This document shows positions 7,090-18,671 of a stretch of 64,000 nucleotides of DNA, one piece after another; position 1 is the stretch's first letter; each line of letters opens with the position of its first letter. This DNA is from Sphingobium wenxiniae. GTDB taxonomy: Bacteria > Pseudomonadota > Alphaproteobacteria > Sphingomonadales > Sphingomonadaceae. The translations under genes were made by a program, and so were the position numbers. The notes beneath the pieces are model-generated. The model made no database searches. It saw nothing but the letters and a program-made list of their open reading frames with translations, and had not been told where the DNA came from. The stretch lies in assembly GCF_007830065.1 (NCBI RefSeq), contig NZ_VLKK01000002.1, forward strand, positions 310,001 to 374,000, written 5' to 3'.

Positions 7090-8613
7090 TTAAAGGCAGG
7101 CTTCCAGGAAAGGCTGGTCGAACCCGAACTGCCGCGCCTTGTCCAGCGTATAGGGGCGCAGGCCCATGGAGCGATATTCGCCCACGATCTTCCCGCTGTC
7201 GTCCTCGTCATGATATTCGAACTTGAACAGTTCCTGCGTGACGATGACATCGCCTTCCATGCCGATCACCTCGGTGATGTTGGTGACGCGGCGGGAGCCG
7301 TCGCGCAGGCGCTTCACCTGCACGATCAGGTCGACCGAATCCGCGATCTGCTTGGAAATCGCTTCCTTCGGAATCTTGATGTCGCCCATCAGGATCATAT
7401 TCTCCATACGGCCCAGGCATTCGCGCGGGCTGTTGGAGTGGAGCGTGCACATGGAGCCGTCATGGCCCGTGTTCATCGCCGCGAGCAGGTCGAAACATTC
7501 CGCGCCGCGGATTTCGCCCAGGATGATGCGGTCGGGGCGCATACGCAGGGCGTTCTTGACGAGGTCGCCGATGCTGATCGCGCCCTGTCCTTCCAGGTTC
7601 GGCGGGCGGGTTTCCAGCGGCAGCCAGTGCGGCTGCTGCAGGCGCAGTTCGGCCGCGTCCTCGATGGTCAGCACGCGCTCGCCCGGATCGATCATCTTCG
7701 ACAGGGCGTTGAGCATCGTCGTCTTGCCCGAACCCGTGCCGCCCGAAATCACGATATTGAACCGACAGGCGCCCGCGATCTTGAGCGCGGTCGCCATCTT
7801 CTGGCTCATCGCGCCCCATTGGGACAGCATGTCGATGGTGATCGGCTTGGCGGAGAATTTACGGATCGAAATGGCGGTGCCGCGCAGCGAGAGCGGGGGC
7901 ACGATCACGTTGACGCGGGAGCCGTCGGGCAGGCGCGCGTCGGCCAGCGGCGTGGTCTGGTCGACGCGGCGGCCCACCTTGTTCACGATGCGCTGGGCGA
8001 TCTGGAACAGATGCTCCTCGTCGCGGAACTTGATCGGCGCGATCTGGAGCTTGCCCTTCTTTTCGATATAGGTCTGGTCCGGGCCGTTCACCATGATGTC
8101 GGTGACGTCCGGGTCGGCCAACAATTCCTCCAGCGGGCCAAGGCCCAGCAGTTCGTCCACCAGCACCTTTTCCAGCGCGAACTGTTCGCGCCGGTTGAGG
8201 GTGAGTTTCAGTTCCGCCAGCACTTCCATGATGATCGGCCGGAACTCCTCGGCCAGTTCATCCTTGGTAAGGGTCGCGGCGGCTTCGGGATCGACGCGCT
8301 CCAGCAGGCGGGGGAGCACCTGCTCCTTGATCTTGTGGACCGACGCTTCAAAGCCCTGCGGTCCGGTATCCGCCGCATGTTCCAGGTTCGCGCGATCGGC
8401 CAGGCGCTGCATCGCGTCGGCGTTGCGCTGCATCTGGCTGGTGGGCGCGGACAGGGGGTCGAGGGGCATTTCACCCGGCAGAGCGACCGTTTCGAGCGGC
8501 GGAAATTGTTCCCCGCCCCGCGCCTCTTCGCGCACCGGGGCATGCATGGGTCGCGCGACGCCGAAACCCGGCTTGATGCCGGCAGGTCCATTTTTCCGTC
8601 CAAATGCGCTCAT
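7090..8613 (-). CDS. cpaF: CpaF/TadA-type pilus or secretion ATPase
   Basis: A 507-residue type II/IV secretion ATPase of the CpaF subfamily. It has an N-terminal segment of about 80 residues, a domain with KDELAEEFRPIIMEVL and GPLEELLADPDVTDIMVNGP, Walker A GGTGSGKTT at about residue 288, Walker B with ILGEIRG at about 363, and the His-box region MNTGHDGSMCTLHSNS. It would power a Tad/Flp pilus from the cytoplasmic face. GGAGA precedes the ATG; an upstream in-frame start is less likely. No other tad/cpa gene is present on either side, so it is separate from, or a duplicate of, a main pilus locus. Confidence 0.92.
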   Translation of the reverse strand: MSAFGRKNGPAGIKPGFGVARPMHAPVREEARGGEQFPPLETVALPGEMPLDPLSAPTSQMQRNADAMQRLADRANLEHAADTGPQGFEASVHKIKEQVLPRLLERVDPEAAATLTKDELAEEFRPIIMEVLAELKLTLNRREQFALEKVLVDELLGLGPLEELLADPDVTDIMVNGPDQTYIEKKGKLQIAPIKFRDEEHLFQIAQRIVNKVGRRVDQTTPLADARLPDGSRVNVIVPPLSLRGTAISIRKFSAKPITIDMLSQWGAMSQKMATALKIAGACRFNIVISGGTGSGKTTMLNALSKMIDPGERVLTIEDAAELRLQQPHWLPLETRPPNLEGQGAISIGDLVKNALRMRPDRIILGEIRGAECFDLLAAMNTGHDGSMCTLHSNSPRECLGRMENMILMGDIKIPKEAISKQIADSVDLIVQVKRLRDGSRRVTNITEVIGMEGDVIVTQELFKFEYHDEDDSGKIVGEYRSMGLRPYTLDKARQFGFDQPFLEACL

Positions 8614-8794
8614 GACTCTCCACCGCAAATTGCGTGTTCAGGTTGGCCATGCAGGGCAAGGCCGACCGGATATGGCTGGAAAAGGTGAATAGGGCGGAAA
8701 CTTTGACAAATGGCTAATGCGGCCGAGCGCGCGGGTCGCAAACAGCGGCGGCGCTGGCGGTTAGGGGGAGTGGCCTGCCCGCCATTCCCATCTC

Positions 8795-8922
8795 CGTTCG
8801 TCCTGAGTAGGGGCTGAGCGAAGCCGAAGACTCGTATCGAAGGGTTTCTCGCGCGTCACTGTCCTTCGATACGCCCCTTCGACAAGCTTGACCAAGGAAT
8901 CAGCCCCTACTCAGGCCGAACG
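8795..8922. repeat. REP-like nested inverted repeat
   Basis: Outer arms of 23 bases (8795-8817 and 8900-8922) pair with one mismatch around CCTGAGTAGGGGCTGA. Inner arms CGTATCGAAGG (8833-8843) and CCTTCGATACG (8863-8873) pair perfectly. This nested structure in a non-coding gap resembles dispersed palindromic intergenic repeats of sphingomonads. It lies in the 465-base gap between cpaF and the atpC terminator. The rest of that gap (8614-8794 and 8923-8993) shows no gene. Confidence 0.7.
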
Positions 8923-8993
8923 AAGGGGAGAAGTTCGCCTCTGGCCGTAACCGGTCGTCTCGCGATACGAAGGCCCCTCAATCAGCCAGCATT

Positions 8994-9030
8994 CAAAAGA
9001 AAAACCCCGCACCGAAAGGGCGCGGGGTTT
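8994..9030 (-). terminator. atpHAGDC terminator: Rho-independent terminator of the atp operon
   Basis: Stem AACCCCGC (9003-9010) and GCGGGGTT (9022-9029) around an 11-base loop. On the minus strand it is followed by a T-rich tract reading TTTTTCTTTTG, about 50 bases past the atpC stop. A classic intrinsic terminator. Confidence 0.9.
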
Positions 9031-9078
9031 ATTCCCATATCCATACCAATCCTGCGATTGGACCGGAAAGCGGCGATT

Positions 9079-9333
9079 TCAGCCGGCGTGTTCAGCGAGA
9101 ACGGTCAGGCCCTTTTCATTGACCTCTGCAAAGCCGCCCTGCACGGGAATGACCTCCGGCGCGGCGTTCGCCGTGCTGAAAATCTGGATCGCGCCGTCGC
9201 GGACAGTCGACATGAAGGGCGCATGGCCTTCCAGCACGCCGAAGTCGCCATCGGTGCCGGGCACCACGACCTGCCAGACCTCCTCCGAACGGACGAGCTT
9301 TTCCGGGGTCACGAGTTCGAAATGCAGTGCCAT
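9079..9333 (-). CDS. atpC: F1 ATP synthase epsilon subunit (short form)
   Basis: The 84-residue epsilon subunit of F1: [47 protein letters not shown] is the N-terminal beta-sandwich. The C-terminal helical hairpin of the longer E. coli protein (about 138 residues) is absent, as in several alphaproteobacteria, so inhibition by an extended epsilon C-terminus is not expected. It is the last gene of the operon. AAGGA and GAAG lie before the ATG, downstream of a strong intercistronic hairpin at 9347-9369. Confidence 0.95.
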   Translation of the reverse strand: MALHFELVTPEKLVRSEEVWQVVVPGTDGDFGVLEGHAPFMSTVRDGAIQIFSTANAAPEVIPVQGGFAEVNEKGLTVLAEHAG

Positions 9334-9346
9334 CTTCTTTTCCTTG

Positions 9347-9369
9347 GCCCCTCCCGCCGGGGGAGGGGC
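9347..9369 (-). promoter_or_regulatory. Intercistronic hairpin between atpD and atpC
   Basis: Perfect 9-bp stem, GCCCCTCCC (9347-9355) and GGGAGGGGC (9361-9369), with a 5-base loop. It occupies the atpD-atpC gap just before the atpC ribosome-binding site. There is no U-tract. It could attenuate, protect or process the transcript. Confidence 0.65.
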
Positions 9370-9383
9370 TTTGAGCTTGCGAC

Positions 9384-11013
<1,630 letters not shown>

Positions 11014-11898
11014 TTACAGAGCTTCCGCGCCCGAGATAATTTCGACGAGTTCGGTGGTGATCGCGGCCTGACGGCTGCGGTTGTACTGGATCGTCAGCTT
11101 GTTGATGAGGTCGCCGGCGTTGCGCGTCGCATTGTCCATGGCGGTCATCGACGCGCCCTGTTCGGACGCATTGTTTTCCAGCAGCGCCTTGAAAAGCTGC
11201 ACCGTGATGTTGCGCGGCAGCAGATCGTCGAGGATCGCTTCCTCGCTCGGTTCATATTCCACCGTCGCGGCGATGGCGTTGCGGTCGGCGTCCTCGGGGA
11301 TCTTGACCGGGATGATCTGCTGCTCGGTCGGGATCTGGGCGAGGGCCGACTTGAAGCGCGAGAAGAAGAGATGCGCGACGTCGAACTTGCCGTTCAGATA
11401 CATGTCGGTCAGTTCGTGGGCGATCTGCTCGGCCTGGCTATAGCCCGGTTCCTTCGCGCCGGTGGTGTCGAACTGGGCGACGATCATGCCGGGGAAAGTG
11501 CGGTTGATGACCGGACGGCCCTTGCGGCCGATCAGGTAGAAGCGGACCGTCTTGCCCTGCTGGATGAGTTCGTCGGCCCGCGCGCGCGCTGCCTTGACGA
11601 TGTTCGCGTTGAACGCGCCGGCAAGCCCGCGGTCGGAGTTGGCGACGACCAGCAGATGCACTTCATCCTTGCCGGTGCCTGCCAGCAGCGGAGAGGCGCC
11701 TTCGCCCGATCCGCCCGCGATCTTGGACGCGAGGGAGGCGACAACGGCTTCGAGGCGCTGGCTGTAGGGGCGCGCGGCTTCGGCCGCGGCCTGCGCCTTA
11801 CGCAGCTTCGCGGCGGCGACCATCTGCTTCGCCTTGGTGATCTTCTGGGTCGACTTCACCGACCCGATGCGGAGCTTCAGTTCCTTGAGGCTGGCCAT
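11014..11898 (-). CDS. atpG: F1 ATP synthase gamma subunit
   Basis: The 294-residue gamma subunit, the central rotor shaft of F1. The N-terminal helix [36 protein letters not shown] and the C-terminal [25 protein letters not shown] helix are the family's most conserved parts. Its ribosome-binding site AGAAGG lies 6 bases before the ATG but sits in the loop and 3' arm of a hairpin at 11899-11918 that abuts the start codon, so initiation may be restrained. One gamma is needed per three alpha and three beta. Confidence 0.97.
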   Translation of the reverse strand: MASLKELKLRIGSVKSTQKITKAKQMVAAAKLRKAQAAAEAARPYSQRLEAVVASLASKIAGGSGEGASPLLAGTGKDEVHLLVVANSDRGLAGAFNANIVKAARARADELIQQGKTVRFYLIGRKGRPVINRTFPGMIVAQFDTTGAKEPGYSQAEQIAHELTDMYLNGKFDVAHLFFSRFKSALAQIPTEQQIIPVKIPEDADRNAIAATVEYEPSEEAILDDLLPRNITVQLFKALLENNASEQGASMTAMDNATRNAGDLINKLTIQYNRSRQAAITTELVEIISGAEAL

Positions 11899-11943
11899 GA
11901 CGAACCTTCTGGTTCGTCATCCCGGCATGGGGACCGGGATGAC
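11899..11943 (-). promoter_or_regulatory. Two overlapping hairpins in the atpA-atpG gap, one covering the atpG ribosome-binding site
   Basis: Hairpin 1 (11899-11918): GACGAACC, loop AGAA, GGTTCGTC in the mRNA sense, ending immediately before the atpG AUG. Its loop plus first stem bases form AGAAGG, the Shine-Dalgarno. Hairpin 2 (11916-11943): GTCATCCCGG and CCGGGATGAC, perfect 10 bp. The two share GAC at 11916-11918, so full pairing of both is mutually exclusive. Confidence 0.65.
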
Positions 11944-11953
11944 GGTTACAATC

Positions 11954-14040
<2,087 letters not shown>

Positions 14041-14221
14041 GCGCTTACCGTCCTCCACTCAATATGCCGGTCATGCAAAGAAAGGGGAGCAGTCATGCCC
14101 GTTCCCCTGTTGCGGGGCCGGTTAGCAGCGCGATTATGATGATGCAAGCCATGGCGCGCGATTCCTTCGCACAGGGTAAAGCATGGCCTTGCGGCCGCGT
14201 GCGCGCCCGCCGGCCAAATGG

Positions 14222-15781
14222 TCAGTTTTGCGGACCGGCGGGGGTCAGGCGGCCCTTCTGGCAGCGATAGACCAGCCGTTCATTGGGCTGGGCGGGCAGA
14301 AGGGCCGAAAGATCGGAGCGGAGCGCGGAAATCCGCGCGAGCCGGTCGGAATCGGCGCCGCAGCCCTTGACGGACATATCCTTCACCAGCGCGCGCGCCT
14401 TGTCCATCACATCCATGTCCGGGAGCCAGCGCTGGATTCGGAGCTGCCCCGTCGCCGGGTCGAATTCACTGATGCTGACGAAATGGCCTTTGTCGGGAAT
14501 CGTCGGGCGCTGCCATTTGGTGCCGACGGAGACATATTGCGTCTGCCCGTCGACGCAGCCGCCTTCGGCCCAGTGGAACGGGACGTCGTTCGCCTGCGAC
14601 ACGGTGAGGCGGCTGCGGTTCACATCGATGCGGCAGATATTGTCGCCCGCCCAGGCATAGGCGTTGTTGCCGACCGCCTTATGGTCGTCGGGAAGGACGA
14701 TCCGTTCGTCGATGCTGGAAAAGCTGGGCTTGAGGAAGAACAGGCCCAGCGCGCCGAACAGGGCTATGCCGCCCCCGGCGAGCCACCATGTCGCGCGTCT
14801 TTCCCGCTTCTGGGTGTAGAACAGCCCGCCCGCGCCCAGGCACAGCACCGCGATGGCCAGCAGCACCGCCGCGCCCGCCATGGCGTTTTCGCGGGCGGAG
14901 ATCACGCCGCGTTCGGCATCGTCGCGGGCCTTGTCCATCGCGGCTTCATGGGCATCGGCCTGCGCGCGTTCGCTTTGTTCGGTCGCCTGCGCCTCGCGCT
15001 GGGTGATCGCCGCTTCGGCCGCGTCCGCCTCCGCCATGGATCGGCAGGGGACGACGGTGTGCAGCGACGACACGCCCGCCTGCCGCAGGAAGGAGGCGAC
15101 CTCCCGCCATGACACGGCGAATCCGAATTCCGCATCATTGCCGTCCGACACCGAACCGAAGCTGTTGACGCCCAGCACCCGTCCGCAATCGTCGACCAGC
15201 GGCCCGCCGCTATTCCCGGCGGCGAGCGGCGCGGTGTGGAGGATCGTGTCGAAGCTCTGGGTCGAACGGCCCGAGGAGGTGTTGCCGCTGGTCTTCACCG
15301 TGCCGAGCGGCTCCACCATCTGCTTGAGGCCCAGTCCCTGCGCGCGGTCGACGGTGCCGGGATAGCCGATGGCGGTCACATGCTGTCCGTCGCCCACCGC
15401 CCCGGCGTAAAAGGTGCTGACGGGCAGGGAGCCTTCCTCCAACTGGATCAGCGCCAGGTCGTTGCCCGGCGAATAGGCGATGACGCGCCCGCCAAAGGTC
15501 TTGCGCCCTTCGGACGGGATCACGCCGATGACGAGATTCTTCTCCTCGCGGGTCAGTTCGACCACATGGGCGTTGGTCAGCACCTTGTCCGGCGCGACGG
15601 CAAGGCCGCTGCCATGGCCCACGAAATAGGCCTCGCTTCCGTCCGTCGCGACCAGCACGACGCGGACCACGCCGCGCGCGGCGGCAGCGATGTCCTGCTG
15701 TTCGGCGCGCGCCATGGCGGGCATCGCGAGGGCAAGGACCAGGCAGAGGCGGCGGAGAAAAGCGACCATAGTGGCGCGCAT
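14222..15781 (-). CDS. Trypsin-like serine protease with coiled coil and two membrane helices
   Basis: A 519-residue S1-fold (HtrA/Do-like) protease. It has a signal peptide (residues 1-26), a protease domain with catalytic His72 (LTNAHVV), Asp108 (PGNDLALIQ) and Ser191 (AAGNSGGP), an Ala/Glu/Gln-rich coiled coil (about 270-312), two adjacent membrane helices (about 318-340 and 348-368) and a C-terminal soluble domain of about 150 residues. No PDZ domain is visible. The layout predicts a periplasmic protease anchored by a helical hairpin; the C-terminal domain is not recognised. Start at ATG 15781; no strong Shine-Dalgarno. Divergent from ada across 115 bases. Confidence 0.85.
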   Translation of the reverse strand: MRATMVAFLRRLCLVLALAMPAMARAEQQDIAAAARGVVRVVLVATDGSEAYFVGHGSGLAVAPDKVLTNAHVVELTREEKNLVIGVIPSEGRKTFGGRVIAYSPGNDLALIQLEEGSLPVSTFYAGAVGDGQHVTAIGYPGTVDRAQGLGLKQMVEPLGTVKTSGNTSSGRSTQSFDTILHTAPLAAGNSGGPLVDDCGRVLGVNSFGSVSDGNDAEFGFAVSWREVASFLRQAGVSSLHTVVPCRSMAEADAAEAAITQREAQATEQSERAQADAHEAAMDKARDDAERGVISARENAMAGAAVLLAIAVLCLGAGGLFYTQKRERRATWWLAGGGIALFGALGLFFLKPSFSSIDERIVLPDDHKAVGNNAYAWAGDNICRIDVNRSRLTVSQANDVPFHWAEGGCVDGQTQYVSVGTKWQRPTIPDKGHFVSISEFDPATGQLRIQRWLPDMDVMDKARALVKDMSVKGCGADSDRLARISALRSDLSALLPAQPNERLVYRCQKGRLTPAGPQN

Positions 15782-15896
15782 ACATATGCTAAGGCCGCTA
15801 TTAGGCAATCGGGAAATATGCGGAAGGACAAGGAAGCGGCTTTTTGACCGCAAGCGGCGGGAAGCGTGGCGATTCCCTTCGGCTTATCCCATATGC

Positions 15897-16958
15897 ATGA
15901 ACCAGATGACTCGCCCCGATGCCTCCGTGCGGACCATGCCCGATCCCGACGCCTGCTGGGCGGCCTTCCTGCGCCGCGACCGATCCATGGACGGCCGGTT
16001 CGTTGGCGCGGTGCTGACGACAGGCATCTATTGCAAGCCAAGCTGCGCGGCGCGCCGCCCCAGGCGGGAAAATATGATCTTCCTGCCCGATCCGGCGGCT
16101 GCGCGGGCGGCGGGATTCCGCGCCTGTCTGCGTTGCCGTCCCGATGAGGTCGGGCGCGATCGGCTGGCGGTGGAAGCGGCCATCGACCTGATAGCCGCCG
16201 CCGAAACGCCGCCATCGCTGGAGCAGGTTGCCGCCCATGCGGGCTATGCGCCGCATCATTTCCATCGCCTGTTCAAGCGGGAAACGGGGATGACGCCGGC
16301 CGCCTATGCCCGCGCCCTGCGCGCCGAGCGGCTGAAATCGGCGCTGGGAAAGGAGAACAATGTGACTCAAGCGATCTACGAAGCGGGCTATAACGCCCCC
16401 AGCCGCGCCTATGCCGATGCGGAGCGCCATCTGGGCATGACGCCGAGCGCCTGGAAGGACGGCGGCAAGGGCGCGACGATTCGCCATATGATCGTCCTCA
16501 CCAGTCTTGGGCGCGCGCTGATCGCCGCGACGGAAAAGGGGCTGTGCCGGATCAGCTTCGAGGAGGATGAAGCCGATCTGCGCCGCCGCTTCCCCAGGGC
16601 GGAGATCTTGCCCGCCGACGCGCGCCTTCATGCGCTGGCGAAGCAGGTCGCGGCTCTGATCGACGATCCGGCGGGCAGTGCGGATCTTCCCGTCGATGTG
16701 CGCGGCACGGTTTTCCAGCAGGCGGTCTGGGCGGCCCTGCGCGCCATTCCGCCCGGCGAGACGCGCAGCTATGGCGAGATCGCGGCCGCCATCGGCAGGC
16801 CCGGCGCGGTGCGGGCGGCGGGGACGGCCTGCGGCGACAATAATCTCGCCGTCCTCATCCCCTGCCACCGCGTGCTGCGCGGCGACGGCGGCATGGGCGG
16901 CTACGCCTATGGGATCGAACGGAAACGGGAACTGCTGGAGCGGGAAAAGGGGCGTTAA
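15897..16958 (+). CDS. ada: Bifunctional DNA-repair methyltransferase and transcriptional activator Ada
   Basis: A 353-residue Ada protein. The N-terminal zinc module has Cys46, Cys50, Cys77 and Cys80 (GIYCKPSC ... FRACLRCRPDE); one of these accepts methyl groups from phosphotriesters and switches on the protein. An AraC-type helix-turn-helix follows (about 95-185, LEQVAAHAGYAPHHFHRLFKRE), then the O6-methylguanine transferase domain with PCHRV active Cys323. It repairs alkylated DNA and activates the adaptive response. All key residues are present. Confidence 0.96.
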   Translation: MNQMTRPDASVRTMPDPDACWAAFLRRDRSMDGRFVGAVLTTGIYCKPSCAARRPRRENMIFLPDPAAARAAGFRACLRCRPDEVGRDRLAVEAAIDLIAAAETPPSLEQVAAHAGYAPHHFHRLFKRETGMTPAAYARALRAERLKSALGKENNVTQAIYEAGYNAPSRAYADAERHLGMTPSAWKDGGKGATIRHMIVLTSLGRALIAATEKGLCRISFEEDEADLRRRFPRAEILPADARLHALAKQVAALIDDPAGSADLPVDVRGTVFQQAVWAALRAIPPGETRSYGEIAAAIGRPGAVRAAGTACGDNNLAVLIPCHRVLRGDGGMGGYAYGIERKRELLEREKGR

Positions 16959-17038
16959 GGGATCAATCCTCTTTCCTTCCCGGACCCCGTGCGTCACCAC
17001 TTTGCATGTGATTCGGTGTCATTGGGGGATGGCTGGAC

Positions 17039-18532
17039 ATGGGGACGTTTCTCAGGCTGCTGGTCCTTCTCGCCGCGCTAACGGTCTTGTCGCCGGGATC
17101 GGCGCGGGCGGAATGGCTTCAGGCCAGAAGCGGCCATTTCACCATCTACAGCGAAGACAACGAAAAGAAGCTGCGCGACTTCGCGGAAAAGCTCGAAAAG
17201 TTCGATTTTCTCCTGCGCCATGTGACGGGGGTGGACGACCCGGAAGCAGGCAGCCCGGTCCATGTTTACCTGCTGGCCAATGAGGCCAAGGTGAAGGGAC
17301 TCGCCCGCAATCCCGATATCGGGGGATTCTACACAACGTCGGACCGTTTCGCCTATGCGGTGCTGGCGCGCGGGGAAAAGGACGGCGCGTTCGATTTCGG
17401 CGCGCAGGAAATCCTGTTCCACGAATATACGCACCATTTCATGCTGCATCATTTCCCGGCGGCCTATCCCGCCTGGTATGTGGAGGGGTTTGCGGAGTTC
17501 TTTTCCACCGTCAAATTCCCGCGCGACGGGGCCATCGAATTCGGCCACATACCCGTAGCGCGTGTTCCGGGTCTGGTGCTGGGGTCGATCTATCCCCTGA
17601 AAGAGCTTTTCGCCCGCGATACCGAAGGCCTCAAACGGGCCGATGGCGACCGCTATTATGGCACGGCATGGCTGCTGGTTCATTATTTCCAATATCGGGA
17701 CAGCCGTAGAGAGGAATTCGTCCATTATCTGAACGATCTGGCGAAGGGCGTTCCGGATATGCAGCTCGACAGCTATTTCGCTGGCGGGCTGGCTGGAATG
17801 GAAAGGGATCTGCGCGCCTATATGCGTCAGCGCCTGACCATGTCCCGCCTCGCGCCCAATGTCGCGACCGTTGGAGAGATTGCGATCACGCCGGTCGAAC
17901 CGGCGCGAGCAGCCTTGGTCGGGGACGAACTGCGGTTGATGGGCCATCCCCGGACCGACGAATTTCCTGCCCTCGTGGCGTCCATCCGCCAGACGGCGGC
18001 AAAATTCCCCTCCAGCGCCTATGCGATGGCCTTGCTGGCGGAAGCGGAGCGGCAGGCGGAGCAGGCGGACGCCGCTCTGGCGGACGCGGATCGCGCCATT
18101 GCGATCGATCCGGGGCTTTCACGCGCCTTTGGCACAAAAGCGCAGATATGGCTGGAGCGCGCGCAGGAGAGCGGCAAGGAAGAGGATTGGCTTGCGGCGC
18201 GCGGCGCGATCCTCAAGGCCAATCGCGCGGATATGGAAGACCCCGTGCCGCTTGCGCTTTTCTATCGTTATCACGCCATGCGGGGCGGGCCGATGCCGGA
18301 AGTGGCCTATGACGGGCTTTACAAGGCCTATGGCCTGCTGCCGCAAAACCCGGACTATCGCCTGGCGCTTGTTCATGCCCTTGCCGCGAAGGGGGATTAT
18401 GCCGCGGCATCGCGCCTGCTCGATCCGCTGGCTTATTCGCCCCATGCTTCCGAAGGGCGCGACATGGCGCTGCAACTCAAGGCGCAGTTCGACGCGGCGG
18501 CGAAAGGGAAGGGGATTTCAGCCGCGCCATGA
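17039..18532 (+). CDS. Exported HExxH metallopeptidase-like protein with TPR-type C-terminus
   Basis: A 497-residue protein with a signal peptide (MGTFLRLLVLLAALTVLSPGSARA), a gluzincin-like zinc site HEYTHH at 128-133 with a downstream Glu149 (YVEGFAEFF), and a helical C-terminal half (about 310-490) with TPR-like ADRAIAIDPGLSRAFGTKAQIWLERA. It resembles DUF1570-type proteins. It is probably a periplasmic or secreted zinc protease with a protein-binding tail; the substrate is unknown. The ATG has a GGGG-rich region upstream. Its last 56 bases overlap the convergent DUF1289 gene. Confidence 0.82.
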   Translation: MGTFLRLLVLLAALTVLSPGSARAEWLQARSGHFTIYSEDNEKKLRDFAEKLEKFDFLLRHVTGVDDPEAGSPVHVYLLANEAKVKGLARNPDIGGFYTTSDRFAYAVLARGEKDGAFDFGAQEILFHEYTHHFMLHHFPAAYPAWYVEGFAEFFSTVKFPRDGAIEFGHIPVARVPGLVLGSIYPLKELFARDTEGLKRADGDRYYGTAWLLVHYFQYRDSRREEFVHYLNDLAKGVPDMQLDSYFAGGLAGMERDLRAYMRQRLTMSRLAPNVATVGEIAITPVEPARAALVGDELRLMGHPRTDEFPALVASIRQTAAKFPSSAYAMALLAEAERQAEQADAALADADRAIAIDPGLSRAFGTKAQIWLERAQESGKEEDWLAARGAILKANRADMEDPVPLALFYRYHAMRGGPMPEVAYDGLYKAYGLLPQNPDYRLALVHALAAKGDYAAASRLLDPLAYSPHASEGRDMALQLKAQFDAAAKGKGISAAP

Positions 18533-18671
18533 TGACGCTGCGTTCCCGATCGGTCATGCGGCTCCAGCGGGCGATTTCCTCCAGCGTGCGTCCGCATCCC
18601 GTGCACGTCCGGCCGGTTTCGTCGAGCAGGCAGACCTTGATGCAGGGGCTTTCGATCACGATCCCGCTCAC
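18477..18671 (-). CDS. DUF1289 small Cys-rich protein
   Basis: A 64-residue protein with the DUF1289 signature SPCIKVCLLDETGRTCTGCGRTLEEIARWSRM, with four cysteines arranged as a small metal-site-like module. Function unknown. The start is a GTG overlapping the priA stop (GTGA), so it is translationally coupled to priA. Its 3' end overlaps the metallopeptidase gene on the opposite strand by 56 bases. Confidence 0.88.
   Translation of the reverse strand: MSGIVIESPCIKVCLLDETGRTCTGCGRTLEEIARWSRMTDRERSVIMARLKSPSLSPPRRTAP

Noticed and set aside
5640-8688. Long plus-strand frames opposite the methyltransferase and cpaF
   Set aside because: They run antisense to genes with signal peptide, Walker motifs and good ribosome-binding sites. 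No plausible protein features.
15782-15896. An Ada box in the protease/ada divergent gap
   Set aside because: Two AAGCGGC repeats are visible, but no match to the E. coli Ada box at proper promoter spacing could be defended.
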